Positions 12,060-24,246 of a stretch of 64,000 bases of DNA are shown here, piece after piece. This stretch comes from Trachythela sp. YZ-2020 (Eukaryota > Cnidaria > Anthozoa > Malacalcyonacea > Clavulariidae), in assembly GCA_016169945.1 (NCBI GenBank), contig JADLSH010000170.1:186001-250000 (forward strand), read 5' to 3'. Below the pieces are notes generated by a model. It saw nothing but the letters and a program-made list of their open reading frames with translations, was not told where the DNA came from and did not search any database. The position numbers and the translations under genes are program-made. Positions within the stretch are counted from its first letter, which is position 1. The number at the start of each line of letters is the position of its first letter.

Positions 12060-12871
12060 ATACGATCATAATAGAATATAAACCTGGTTTCACTGAAACC
12101 ATTTGTTGTAGGTTTATACAATATTTTATAGGACAATGATTTGGTTTATACAATATTTTATAGGACAATGATTTGGTCGACCTTCCAACCACATCTATGT
12201 TATGTCTATGTACTGTTTAATATTCTTTATGTAAAAGATGGACCAATGGCAATGGCATTTACATTTACTATATATAATATACAACAATTATGTAAAAGGT
12301 GAAGGACATCATTTTGCCGATGCAAAATATTTAAGTTTATCTAGTTATAAATAGCGTTTTAAATAGTATGCTATTTCGCACTTTCTCAATATCGTTTCGT
12401 TTGCATGATATTTGAGTTTGCTTTATATTAGTTATATACAAATGACTGAATTGAAAATTGAAATTGCAAAACAAATTCTGGCAATATTAAACTTATCAAT
12501 CCAACAAAACAAAACAAACTTTCAGATCAAATAGTCCGTATATAATTATGAGAATTTGAAATAGAAAAAATCCTTGACCCACGAAACTAGATGAACTTAA
12601 ATTTTGTTAATGTTTCTAATGGAGCAATGCTCTTTGGCTTTGTCACATCTATACCAGTTAAGGACTTTGATAGTTTAAGAATTGAAGTAACATGTTGTGT
12701 TAATTGTTAATTGTTAATATTGATATGGAGTTATGTTCGCTATTAAATAAAACTCTAATTAATGACTACTGTATTAATTCAGTTTTTGAGAGGATCGCTC
12801 ATAAGAACTTCCAGAAGGGTGAACACTCTTGACTGCAGTTTTTACCACAACGTTTTAAAGGTAAGTTTGTA
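12060..12871. other. Spacer between convergent HECT and integrase genes
   Basis: AT-rich, no conserved frame. A 30-bp segment (TTTATACAATATTTTATAGG...) is tandemly repeated at about 12,112-12,177. Confidence 0.45.
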
Positions 12872-13980
12872 TTACTCGGCCACCTCAATTAATCGTTGAA
12901 ACATTATAAGAGAGTCTCTCCATGTGTTTGGCTCCTGTAATCCTAACATGGTAGAACTGTATTGAAAATACTCCTGGTAGAGCTGATGGGATTCGTCTTC
13001 AGTCGCTGTGTTGATATGACGTTCAATTTCATCCATATCAGGTTGTACATATCCTTTCTGATAATCGTCAGCACCATTAAAAGACTCAGGGTAAAAGAAA
13101 AGTTGATCAGGAATCCCATGGGCGGTATAATAACGTGACTTTCTCACATAATGGCTATTCCATGACTCTTTAATATCATTTATGGCTTTCTTCATAACTT
13201 TTATGAAACAGAACCAGAGACACTCGAGATGCATTTTATTACTTGTATCAAGAACGCCTGTAGCTACCAAATCCTTAAAAAAATTTATCCACCAAGACGC
13301 CCAAGAACGGCGCAGCATGGCCCACCATGCTTCAATCCGTTGGTTGCTATGGGAAGACCCATAGCGATGAGCCTTAACATCTCGCTGGGCATCCACGTGA
13401 TTACGACGTAAAAAGCATTATCCCGCAGCCATTATCCCGTTTTCGGTTCCCTTATCTGTTCTTAGGAGGGTGGGACAACTTCCCTGTTCTTTAATACAAT
13501 CAAGGTATAACTGTCCCACCACATGTGGATTATTGTTTGTTCTAACAATCTCAAGCCACATTATTCGCCTGCTAAAACCATCTATACACCCATGTATGGG
13601 AAAACCAAAAGGTTTAAGTTTATCATACCCGTCAGCATGCCAGCAATAGTTCGGACCTGGGTTTAGGTATTCCCTACGCTGTAGTCGATGGGCTTTTCTT
13701 AGTCTTGAACCTTCAGGATCAAGCTCACAGAGAATAGTTTGCACTGTTATACGACGTACATATATGCCATAGTTGGATTGAAGTTTTCTCCACATTGATC
13801 GGTAACCCAAAAGCCTCCCACTTCCATTAAGCTCTTGTTGAATACATTCCCTTACCTGGTCAGGATTGGCTTATATCTTCTTCGGTCTAACCTACATTCC
13901 TGAAGTTTGGTAAGAAGGGTCCTCTTGGATATTTTTATGTTGTGAAATTTTTCCAAACAACCCAATATAGTTTTATATTT
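12872..13980 (-). pseudogene. Integrase-like DDE transposase, copy 1
   Basis: Reading leftwards, the N-terminal part (GKNFKYKTILGCLEKFHN at about 13,970-13,920) has helix-turn-helix character. The catalytic core follows: HADGYDKLKPFG with the first Asp, IHGCIDGFSRRIMWLEI, then LRTDKGTEN with the second Asp, and SSHSNQRIEAWW with the Glu. This is the retroviral-integrase-like (rve) layout found in IS3-type eukaryotic transposases, which cut and join transposon ends. A frameshift near 13,415 separates the second Asp from the Glu, and the N-terminus near 13,860 is also broken. Copy 2 at 51.2-52.3 kb is closely related. It is the presumed mobilising enzyme of the surrounding element. Confidence 0.75.
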
Positions 13981-14089
13981 GTAATTTTTTGAAAATAATA
14001 TCGAATTGCTTCTTCCATTCCTAGTGACACGTTAATACAAGACCGAAGTTAATAAAATAACTGTTTTTTATATATACTGTTCGTGTATT

Positions 14090-14324
14090 CTTATTTATTT
14101 GTGCGTGCATTTCTATTTGTGTGTGTTTATATTTGCGTGTGTGTTTATATTTGTGCGTGCATTTCTATTTGTGTGTGTGTTTATATTTGGGGCGTGTATT
14201 TCTATTTTGTGCGTGTGTAATTAGTTTGTGTTCGTGTATTTATTTTTGTGTTCGTGTATTTCTTTTTGTGTTCGTGTATTTCTTTTTGTGTTCGTGTATT
14301 TCTTTTTGTGTTCGTGTATTTCTT
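14090..14324 (+). repeat. Right subterminal array, part 1
   Basis: Degenerate units of 18-20 bp near GTGTATTTCTATTTGTG, inverted relative to the left array at 8.9 kb. The array stops abruptly at ATTTCTT where the giant KDZ element begins and resumes at 37,780. Confidence 0.75.
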
Positions 14325-14620
14325 CACCCGTTTCACCTATTCTAAAACGCTTAAAGGGCTAGTTCTAAATTTTAGAACTGCGCATCTAAACGTAACCAGA
14401 ATGCATTCTGTGCATTCTCGCAAACTTTAATTACAGACACAGGTGCACCGGACGGAGAGGCCTGTGAAATTTATTATGCAATCCAACGCTTTCAAAATGG
14501 CTGCTCGTTCAGTCTCGACTGCCCTGTTTTAATATTTCATCTGTGGCCCTGTCACGGTTTAAATCGTGTAAATTCCGTGTGCAATCAATTTCAACAACTG
14601 GGAAAAGATTTACAAGTCTT
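14325..14620 (+). repeat. Left inverted repeat of the giant KDZ element
   Basis: Starting CACCCGTTTCACC, it matches the reverse complement of 37,495-37,779 with only a handful of substitutions over the first 200 bp. It then diverges by indels but still shares GTTTAAATCGTGTAAATTCC and GGGAAAAGATTTACAA. It includes ATGGCTGCTCG (14,497), which opens a frame in the right-hand copy but soon meets a stop here. The HMG gene starts just inside this repeat. Confidence 0.8.
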
Positions 14621-15430
14621 ACAACAGCCTGGGCAAGAGGCAAGGAGAAGCCATGTCACGTGTGAATCATCCAAACAAACAAAATGTCAGCTAGTTTTTC
14701 TCGTCCAACGTCCTACGAAATTTTAAACGCATACTTTTGAGCTTTTATAACAAGGGAATTACTTCAACAGGTAACAGTATGCGAGATGTTATCGCTGAAG
14801 CTGCAAGTCAAAGTGACACAAGTACTGACAGAGTAAAGGTAATGACGATATTATAAAAATAAGAAAATGCTCGATAAATTTTTGTAATTTGTACTCCGAG
14901 TGAGCGAGTCTGTCTGTCTGAATATTGACTAGTAATCACATAAAACAGTCTGGTTTGTTTGAGCACTGACTGCATTCTGGACAACATGCTGTACCCATTG
15001 CACTAGAATTTAATAATTTATACTTCTTCTAGTCGTAATTAAATGTAATTTTTGAATTCCTTCGTTTGCAATGGTTGTGAATTTTGTAAAAGTGACTTGC
15101 ATGTCACATGTTACATGCACAGCAATCCAAGTTTGTGAAGAAAATTGTTAAATTATCCAAGTGGGGCAATCTATTATAAACTTAGGAATTCTAAGAATTA
15201 TTATAACCTAGGAATTTGTAAACATTCTTAATGGTTATAAGCGCCCATGTTACTAGTCCCAATAACTTCCTCACAGACTCGATAACCTTCTTAGCTGGAA
15301 CTAGTAAATTTGAGTGCATTTCCTGGCCTCAAACATAACCCCGGACCCTCCAGATCCTAGTGACCTCACATTATCACCATTTTCTAGTCCCCCAAATTCA
15401 AAAAATTATTTGCCATCTTTTGCTAATAAT

Positions 15431-16032
15431 AGGGACTTTAAGATTGGACAGCTACAGACTGGGACTACGGTTAGACGAGCGACCACGATATTGGTGGGCA
15501 CTGGAACGAGTACCGTTGTTTGTGGCGCGAAAGATGAATTTAAGATTTTAAATACGGAGTACGGAAAACAAAGACAAGATGTCTTTTCAAGATGTTAGAA
15601 ATAATTTGGTTTTTGGTTTGGTGGATGGATATTTACCTGAAGAAGAATTTTTAATTTTGTATGAGTATTTCAAGTCTTCAAATCCAATTTATCCTTACTG
15701 GGAATATGACCCATTTTGTTTGGATAACCTTGACTCAAATGAATGTAAAGCAGAATTTCGAGTAGAGAAAGACGATATTCTACTTTTAGCAAGAACTCTT
15801 CATATTCCTGATGTTTTTAAATGTATAAATGTATTTTATAATTTTTAAATGTATTTTTATGTATGTTTCCTGATATTTTGGTTTACATAGTCGCGGCAAC
15901 AAGAAACTCATCGACTACCCACCGTCGTGAGGCAACTACGGCTGGATCGCGGCAATTCTACTACCTCGACCTAGTTTACTTCCGGTGCTCGGCCGTAGTC
16001 GTAGTCCGTAGCCGTCCAATCTTAAAGTCCCT
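15431..16032 (+). mobile_element. PIF/Harbinger element, truncated, in HMG intron 1
   Basis: Inverted ends AGGGACTTTAAGATTGGAC (15,431) and its complement (to 16,032) extend about 40 bp with a few mismatches. Both are flanked by AATAAT, consistent with the short TNA-type target preference of Harbinger elements, although the AT-rich flank makes this weak. It contains the start of a transposase gene but is only 602 bp, so it is a deletion derivative. Confidence 0.75.
15579..15848 (+). pseudogene. PIF/Harbinger transposase N-terminal fragment
   Basis: The 89-codon frame encodes SFQDVRNNLVFGLVDGYLP, EEEFLILYEYF and NECKAEFRVEKDDILLLAR. These match the conserved start of animal Harbinger transposases (CKAEFRFxKxDI). 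The DDE core is absent; the frame ends near the element's right terminus. Confidence 0.75.
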
Positions 16033-17426
16033 AATAATGTGTGCACCCGGCAACTATCTACTTGGTGCATCATATATTGTTTCAATAATGCCTGAAACAT
16101 TTGTTGACATTTAAGAAGTTTTATCATGTATTGTGTACATTTTGTGTATTATCATATGACAGAGTGGTTTCATTTTTGATTTCCACACCACACTGATATG
16201 CATCAAGTGTCAACAATTAAATTAATAAGATTAATTTACTATTTTCTAGTAATTAAAGCAAATATTTAATTTTAACTTATTATTATATTTAATTTTAACT
16301 AATTATATATTATTTTACTTATAGAAGTGGATTGGTAATGAGAAGCGGAAGAGAAAAGCCAGTTCTGCTGACTTAAGAGACGAAAATATTCCGGCAAAAA
16401 CATGCCCTACCAAACGTGCAACCACTGCCTACAATTTGTTTTGTTCAACAATGTTGAATTCAGGTAATGACAGTTTTGTGGTTTGATATTAATTGTCGTG
16501 ATCCTAATATCCTATTTTGACAACATTTACTGAAACAATTAATTATAAAAATATGCAGTAGTGACAATGTTTTATTGATTTTTCTTCCATTGATAAAACC
16601 AGTAAGAACAAAGCATAAGTAAGTACTGTATGCGGTAAATATTTAATATATATATATTATCATTTTACAATATAGATGAGGCCAAGCATCTGAAAACTAA
16701 TTCAGAGAGGTTAAAATTTGCTGTGGGCAGATGGAACTCATTAGCTGCAGAAGAACAAAGTATTTGGATTGAGAAGGCAAAAGAACTGAAAAAATGTGAT
16801 CCAAGCCAACTAACAGAAAAACAAAGAAAGCAACAGATTACTAAAACAAAAAAGCAACTCATTTCCCAGGTAAAAAAAGTTTGTATATTTAAGGGCGAAG
16901 TATCTATTCATATTCACAGCAACAATTTCAACGATGACCAGCTTGACTCTTGCTATCTTTTGCTCACTCATTCTTGATAGCTTGCTTATCTGGAGTGCCT
17001 GGGATGTGAGGCATCAGTCCTGTTGTTACAGCCAGATTCAGATGTCAAACAATTTGGTACAGAAGGAGGACTTGATTTCTTGCTGAAGAATGAAAATATT
17101 CCCATGAAGTTTGTAGAGTTTTTCGGTAAGCACAACAGTTATGTTGTGTGCCAAGATATTGATATTATCTCAGACCCTGATCCAAATTGCCCAGCGGCAC
17201 TATGCACCCCCTCGTTCCTTATTTTTGCACTCCTCTAGAGAAAAATCTGAAAATCCTTCTATTAAATGTATTATCATTGTCATTAATCATGCATTAAGAG
17301 CCAAGGGCAGCATGCACAATACATTATTTTTATTCCCACCACCTAATGCCAGATAATTTTATTCACCGAGACAGACTTTGACGATCCTTGCCACCTGGAT
17401 GGGTTAACATACTAAGTATAGGTTAT

Positions 17427-17571
17427 CATGCGATGACGAGTACAATTAGGGATTAATATAGTACAAGTGATGTTTGGAAATTTTGCCAAAATTGGACGAG
17501 TCCAATTTGGCAACATTTTCAAACATCACGAGTACTATTAATCCCTAATTGTACGAGCAACATCGCATGAT
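17427..17571. repeat. Foldback (MITE-like) repeat
   Basis: ATCATGCGATG and TACAATTAGGGATTAAT near 17,427 return inverted near 17,540-17,571, with TGATGTTTGGAAA/TTTCAAACATCA in the inner stem. The whole forms one long hairpin in intron 5 of the HMG gene. Confidence 0.65.
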
Positions 17572-17572
17572 T

Positions 17573-17725
17573 ACTTGTTTATTATTAGCATGACAAAATT
17601 TCCGCCATTTTGTTTCTTTTGGGAAAATCATTAATTGTACTGCAGTACAATTAATGAAATAATTGTACTCCTCTCAACCAATCAGCATCCAGTAATTTTG
17701 TCATGCTAATAATAAGTACTGTAAT
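17573..17725. repeat. Second foldback repeat, adjacent
   Basis: TTATTATTAGCATGACAAAA at 17,579 recurs inverted at about 17,695-17,717. An inner palindrome ATTAATTGTACTGCAGTACAATTAAT lies at 17,629-17,655. It directly follows the other hairpin. Confidence 0.65.
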
Positions 17726-18039
17726 TGTATTACCAGTATTGGTTGTGTTGTTATTCACATGACTATCTTTCCCCCATTCATTCATTATTGTGTAATGTTT
17801 TTGTTTTTAATTATTAGATTGCCCAAAAAGTGACAACTACAGAATATGTGATGTTGTGAAACTCTTCAACCAGAAATACAGTAAGTAATCTACACTGCCA
17901 TATTTTATCCACTTTTTCTCCTACAGTAAGTCATCCTATAATTGTGAACTGAAAACAAAACATCATCAATCTGAGCCTATGCCATCCTAAGGCTAGGCTA
18001 AATGGATACCTATAATAGGTATAATAGACATGTTTTTCA

Positions 18040-18197
18040 CTCACTACTCTGGTTTTAATTAATTATGAATGCCAAGTCCAGTCGAATTGCATTCAGCCAT
18101 TCAGGACCAAACATTTCGACACCTGATGAAGATACTAGAGTTGTGAAATGCAATTCTACTGGGCTTTGCAATTCATTTAATTAAAACCAGAGTAGGC
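18040..18197. repeat. Foldback repeat with CTACTCTGGTTTTAATTAA ends
   Basis: ACTCTGGTTTTAATTAATTATGAAT at 18,045 pairs with the complement near 18,170-18,195, and the inner arms share AAGTCCAGT/ACTGGGCTT. Length about 155 bp, no coding potential; a MITE by form. Confidence 0.6.
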
Positions 18198-20226
18198 TAA
18201 GGGAGACGAAAACATGTCTGATGTTACATCTGGTTGCTGTGAACAAACAAACTTTAAATATGGTGTATAAATTGCAGGTAATAAAATAAAGGTAGTATGC
18301 AGGGTGCTTGTAAACATGCAGGGTGCTTATTTATTATATATAGTAGACAGTAAGATATGGAAAATATGCCATGACATATTTCCCATATCTTCACTAGTGA
18401 GGATATCGATATACTTTGCCTCACTCATCGATCGGCACACCTATTGACCTGTTTCACCGCCCACTATATAGGCACCCTTGGTGACATTAGAAAGCATAGA
18501 ATGTGCACTTGATCACAAATTATGTCTCCACTTTTTGCCCTTAGAAAACCGCCATTTTGAATTTGAGTGAAACTACAGAGTATAAACAAAGAAGTTGTTT
18601 GTATCTATCCCCCAAACAAAGGTTTTGCCTAGCTGTCTTCTTTACAATTTCAATTTTGTGTATAATCTATCAGGAATATGATAAAGCACGAGTCAGTGAG
18701 AATGCCCTTAGAAAACCACCATTGTTGGAGACAACATTTTTACTGAGAAATGATAGTACGCATTCTATATCTATTATTTCTATGAAGTACTCAAAAATAC
18801 TTGTATATAATAGACCTTACTGTTTACTCACAATGGCCTCGTTTTCGTGTGGTATTTACTCATGTTTCGTACACAATAGAGTTAAAAATAAGTTTGTGTT
18901 TGGGCTTATTAAAAGATCAACGAGAAACAAATTTGTGCAGGAAACATGGGTATATAACCTTTATATGCGTCTGCCATGTCAATTGCCAAAACAGGTAAAC
19001 ATGGAAACGAGGCCATTGGGTCAAAAGTGAATAAACAGTAAGGTCTATTATTTAAAATGTCTTGAGTAGAGTATTTAACTCAATTTTTGTTTTTGAAGGT
19101 GAGGCCATTGGTAAACATTCACAAGTGCCATACTTAAGAGGAGGGTTTGAAGTGACTGGCTTGCCTGAAGGGATCGAGTTTAGAAAGCCTGGAAAGTATG
19201 GCATGCGACAAGTGTGTGAAATCATGAAGAACGCAGAGAATATCAAGTTTGTATTAAAGAACCAAGAGAAAACATCTTCTTATCTTGGGACGCAGTTAAC
19301 TAAAAGTGAAAAGGAACGCTACACTGAAGTTTTGAGAAAGGTTGTAGATGATGGAAAAGTAACATTGTGTATATTGAAACACGAGCCTATTACCTAAGAA
19401 GATGTAGAGATAACAAGCCTTGATTTGCTAAAAAGTGAATTTGATTTGCTAACGACAAAGCTAAGCAAATATTTTGACTCTGATGCCATGACAGCACTTA
19501 TCGCCAACTATGAGAGTGGGAAGGCTCATCAGGGTTATGTGCTTCCTGTATACACTGACACTGAAGAACCATGCTGGCTATTCTATCATCCTGGTCCTGC
19601 TGAAGATATTGAAGGGTTGCAACCTGAAGACAAAATTCGGGGACACTGGTTGGACAAAACTCCTCAGAAATTGAACTATAAACTTGTAGTCAAGAATGAG
19701 GAAACATTTATCTTTGGATTAAATTTAGTTTGTTACCAGGATAAGGAATTGGGTTCAATTAGGCTGAAGAGAAGTTTCTCAGTGACAAATGGATTTGAAA
19801 TCAATGTACCCAATGATTTTCATAATTCAGTTTTGGAATGCCTTGGACAACAAGGATTTTTGTAAATATTCATTGTGTAATATAAGTAACATTAAAACCA
19901 TTTGTTAAAACGGTACTAAATAGCTGGCTTGCTTTCACAAATTTTGTTGCGACAATATATTGCATTTTTTCTATAGTATATAATATATATTCTATTTTTA
20001 TAGGCACACAGTCAGTGTTTGAGTGATGTTACTTTAGTGTAATATTGCTCATTATACATGTGAGTGAGTAGACCACTAGACCTTAGAAGTGCTAACCTCG
20101 CAACAGTGTCAAACAATGAATAATTTGTAGAACAATTATACCTAATATTTATATGTTTTGAAAACTGTGTGACGTAGGCACTTCTAAGGTCTGTTGTACT
20201 TACACAAAAAAGAGCATATCTAAGGT

Positions 20227-22444
20227 TTAACTAGATTTATTTTTTGTGACAATGTTTCTGCAATAGACCACAATATCTTTTAGGATTTGGGAGTCTCTGC
20301 CATGTTCATGTTGTAGTTGTGTCATATCAATAATTGTTTGAAATTTCCTATGATCAGTACAGCTTATGTCCAATACCCTTTCTACCAAGTGTTGAAACAT
20401 CTTGACATCATTTTCAATCAGGAAAAGCTTACTGGCTTGACCAACTGATTGAATTTGGCTTGCCTTGTCAAGATTGAGAAAAACTGGCTGAAAAAAGTTG
20501 TTGATGCATCCAGATTTCTTATGCAGAATAATATTGCAAGGTCGAAGATCACCATGGACAAATCTGTTAGTATGCATATGGAGAAGACCTTGGGCAATAT
20601 CGCATACAATTGACATCCAGTGAAGAGCGTTTATTTTTTTTTTCTTAGATTCTGCCAACGCAGCAGAAACTGAAAGCATTAGTCCAAATTTTGCAAAGCC
20701 ATAAAACTTTGTAACCAGAAGATAGGGTTGAATTTCACAGCATAACCCAATCAGCACAGGGAGACATGGATGCGATGGAACATTTAAAACCACTTTTGCT
20801 TGGCTGATAATCTCCGTTTCATACTCTCTAACTGCTACACACATTCCTCTAAAACTTTTCATCATTGTGGTTGATCCAACACCATTGTCAAAGTCATAAA
20901 CTGGGCTTTCTGATCTAGCCAGCTCACCTCTTTTAATGAACATACTTCTTGGGATTCCATGATCTAGTTTGATTTCTTTTTGTATAACTACTCCATTCTC
21001 TGTGGAAAAAAGTATATACATATTAATATATTTCAGTATCTTGGTTTAATCATAACACTTTAAAAAAGATAATAATAAATTATGCACAATATGAACAATT
21101 TGACAGTGTTCAAAACTTTTAAATACAAATGTTCTGTAAAAGATGAATACCCATGTAAGCTTCAGAAATGTTTCAGTCCCAGGGTTCCAAGGCCGGTTTA
21201 AACAACCAAAGTTTATACATCGATCAAATTTGTGCATGTTTGAATTTGAAGTTTCTGTCTGCTCAAGCACTAGACTAATAATTTATTGTATCTATTCACA
21301 CACTGCATCCAGTAATCCACCACATCACATTCCACAGCACGGCAGGAAACATGGGGTGGAACATTGCCAAAAAGTGCGAAGGCTCAGGAAATGATGAGGT
21401 AAGGCGTGATACAATGATTAACTTCATGCTCACATGCACAAACTTAGCTTTCTGATTTAAATGTGTGCGAATCCGATTGTATTCGGATACAAAATTCATG
21501 CGCTCGGATTTTGTTGCCTTTCTGTCGGATCGGATTTTGTTGCTTCCCTGTCGGATCAGATCGGATTTGTTTTTTCCTCGCATTGGGTAACATTGGGACA
21601 GATTTTGTCATTAAAAATCATTGCAATGGTATTGCTATATTCCACAACTGTCAATGAGGCTTTTCACTTAAGGGAGTTATGAAATATAAAGTATACAACT
21701 TATCAGTGTTCGGATCGGATTAAGACTTTTAGCAGCAGATTTAATATTTTTTCTGATTGGATCGGACCGGATTACATTTTTCAGCTTCGGATCGGATTCG
21801 GATTGATAAGTTAGACCAAACTCCGGATTCAAATAAGCCAATCCGATCCGACACACACCTCTATTCTGATTGGACACTTTGTATTTGAAGTATAATATTT
21901 ATTAATAACTTCTAAATTTCTATAATTTATTATAATGTGTATAAACATTATTAAACTAACCGTCTTGAGTGCCAATATCATTGCCAAGAATACGACGTAT
22001 ACCAGAGTAGTAATAGACATGATTGCTGTGAATTCTCTTTACTTCAGGAAAACACTCTCGCACAATGAAACCACATTCCCTTGACGAAATGTGGTCTGTC
22101 TCCTGTTCTTTTATATCTTGTAGAACTTCACAACAGCGTACACGTGAAGATAAGTCAGCTACATATAATAGCGACAACCTAGAAGTTAAAAGAAAAGCAG
22201 TTAGCTTGAATACGGCAAATAGGTCTGCTATATTACAAAGTAACTTTTACAGTTTCAGCGCTAGCACATGTGAGGATCGGAGATGTGTTGACAGTGTTGA
22301 GTGTACTCTTTTATAATTTATTAATACCAGAACTAGTACTGGTCTACAGATGTGTGAAAATGTAACTAAATTTTCTTACCGCGTCACGCGAATGCCACGT
22401 AAATCCGATACAAGAAATCTTTTAGTTCTCGAAGATGTCGCCAT
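20227..22444 (-). CDS. Kinase-like (probable pseudokinase) cargo gene
   Basis: Three exons with GT-AG borders: 22,444-22,380, 22,178-21,961 and 20,999-20,227. They join into an uninterrupted 351-residue frame (1,056 nt with stop). Residues 1-95 have no domain I recognise. From about 145 a protein-kinase fold is recognisable: VAVREY (residue 152 is Arg where VAIK has Lys), HPCLPVLIGLC (start of the lobe linker), GLLHMHTNRFVHGDLRPCNI (HGD at 243-245 in the HRD position, with the Asn four residues on), and FLNLDKA in place of DFG. Missing ATP-lysine and DFG aspartate point to a pseudokinase, although the catalytic-loop Asp and Asn remain. The C-terminus is short, so the C-lobe is truncated. It is the only gene of the giant element with no visible lesion. 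Confidence 0.75.
21460..21863. mobile_element. hAT-like MITE in kinase intron 2
   Basis: The left end (TGTGTGCGAATCCGAT) and the right end (ATCCGATCCGACACACACCT) are imperfect inverses. The interior repeats CGGATCGGAT-type motifs many times in both orientations. Such subterminal repeats are typical of short hAT-family derivatives (family knowledge); no transposase is present. Confidence 0.5.
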
Positions 22445-24246
22445 AATTATTCCAGGATTTTACTCAGTAAGCCTTCGAGTGAATTGATCGATCGAAGTGA
22501 TGCAGTCGTTGGCATGACAACGACTGATGACGTATCTTTAAACGGTGCTGAAAACCACCCAAAGGGTGCTGTGTATATGAATTTATCAAAAATTTGCCAA
22601 TTAAGTTAATTATTACGCTTTCCTGATGTTATATATTATTATTTTCTATTTAGTGGATCTTTTTAATATGCATAATATATGCTGACAATAATTATACACG
22701 CATTTATACCAAAACAAATTTCACTACAACACAACCGATTTTATAGGTCCAGCAAAGTCGTCCAGCTTAGCTTGATCATAATTTTATTATTATTAATTAT
22801 CGATTAAAACACTTTATCGTTGTATGCTAATTAATTAGGGCATATATGCCCTAATTTTTTTGCAGGTTCATATATTTTTTTCAGTGCATGCTATGTAGAT
22901 GACAATACCACCGTTCGATTCAGCGTTTATAGGACAGTTCAATTTCCAATTAGTGTAACTAGATATAAAAACTTTTTTTCTTATACAAGGTGGGCATTAG
23001 AATGTGTGTACATATTTTAATTGTTTATTGAATTGTGTTGCCATTCAACTTTATTGGAGCAGCACACGTAATTTTTCAATTGATTTTTCGATTTATAATT
23101 GGGGTGGGGAGGGGGTGAGAGTCTGTTTGAATTTATGAGTCGGTCTCATTTTGAAACTTCAACCCCCCCCCCCCAGCCAAAATCGATATGTACGCCCCTT
23201 GATATTTCACACTTGAAATTTACACTTTTACGCCTGTATTCTAAAAGCTCACTCACAATCACACTCAAAGAGTGGAGGTTCAATCTGAGCTTCCTTGAGT
23301 CCCAGTTTCTTATAAATTAGCATGCAAAATAAATTATATTAATATAATATATCGACCAAAAAGAAGGTACGTTCAGGACATGCACACGTACTCTATAGAA
23401 CTACTACTCGTACGTACCCGTTTAAAATTGATCGAACAATAAAATTCCCATATATATATATTCAATTAAACTGTCACTCTATCAACCATTTTCAAGGCCA
23501 TTACTAGTTCTACGTAAGTACACATGCGCTATAATTCGGGTAGTTGTATTCTTATAACGTCATCATCAGGGGGTATACCCCTGACGGAAATTTAGAGGGA
23601 GTGGGTAGCGGAATTGGGCGATGGTCACAATGATAATAGTCACCTAATCCTGATTCTAACCTTAATCTTAAACCTAATTCTAACCGCGATGCTGGTCCTA
23701 ACCCTAGTCCCTACTAACCACTATATTTCGTGACTGCGTGTCCTGGTGTCATGAAAGGGTAGTCCCTCGTAAGTCGCGTAACCCCACCACTTGGAGGACA
23801 GGGACATGGAGGGACTGGGCTAGAGTTCGGCAAGTCGATCCATGCAGAAATATTAAACATGTACTGTACAGCTAGTGTAAAAATATAAAGGATCGTTCAT
23901 ATCATATCGATGTTGTCACCAAGGAGTTAAAGTACATTTCAGAATTTCTAAAAATGAGTTCGAATCAAAGGATTGTAATTGAAACATAGTTTGCAGGGCG
24001 TTAAATGTTCATGTACCCCGCTTTCTCAACACAGACTAGCAATAAATTTGCCCCAGGCCTTTTTGGGTAGCTATTAACAAAACTGTATAATTTTATATAA
24101 TATTGAGCTACGAGTTTATTACTTTGATGTCTCATTTTTTAAACAAATAAACAAATATTTTCATTGGCATTTGACACGCTGTATTACTTATATAACCCAA
24201 TACATAAATCAGTCTGAATAATTACATATTACAAAGTTGCAGTATA
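22445..24246. other. Spacer between kinase promoter and KDZ 3' end
   Basis: The kinase promoter must lie just above 22,444. A C-run (23,162-23,174) and degenerate CTAACC-type motifs (23,650-23,720) are present. I see no conserved coding frame, and the 73-codon frame at 23,099 shows no motif. Confidence 0.45.

Larger units (their letters stand above)
14779..19865 (+). pseudogene. HMG-box protein gene, one in-frame stop
   Basis: Six exons join in frame: 14,779-14,838, 16,325-16,463, 16,676-16,869, 16,981-17,125, 17,818-17,880 and 19,099-19,865, all with GT-AG borders; total 1,368 nt. Residues about 50-120 form an HMG-box-like domain: TKRATTAYNLFCSTML, then GRWNSLAAEEQSIWIEKAKEL, which matches the third helix pattern. 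HMG boxes bend DNA or bind chromatin. The rest (LAYLECLGCEASVLLLQPD; YLRGGFEVTGLPEGIEF; a C-terminal half ending ECLGQQGFL) I do not recognise. Codon 300 is TAA (19,395-19,397), with the frame open on both sides. It sits at the left end of the giant KDZ element and starts just inside its inverted repeat. Either this copy is dead or it yields a 299-residue product. Confidence 0.6.

Noticed and set aside
18100..18160. Second hammerhead-like motif (CTGATGA ... GAAA) in the 18.1-kb foldback
   Set aside because: Stem II does not pair and the base at position 16.1 after the stem III candidate is A, not U, so the core cannot form.
23650..23720. Interstitial telomere
   Set aside because: Only degenerate CTAACC-like words, not a regular TTAGGG array; the same at 54,128.
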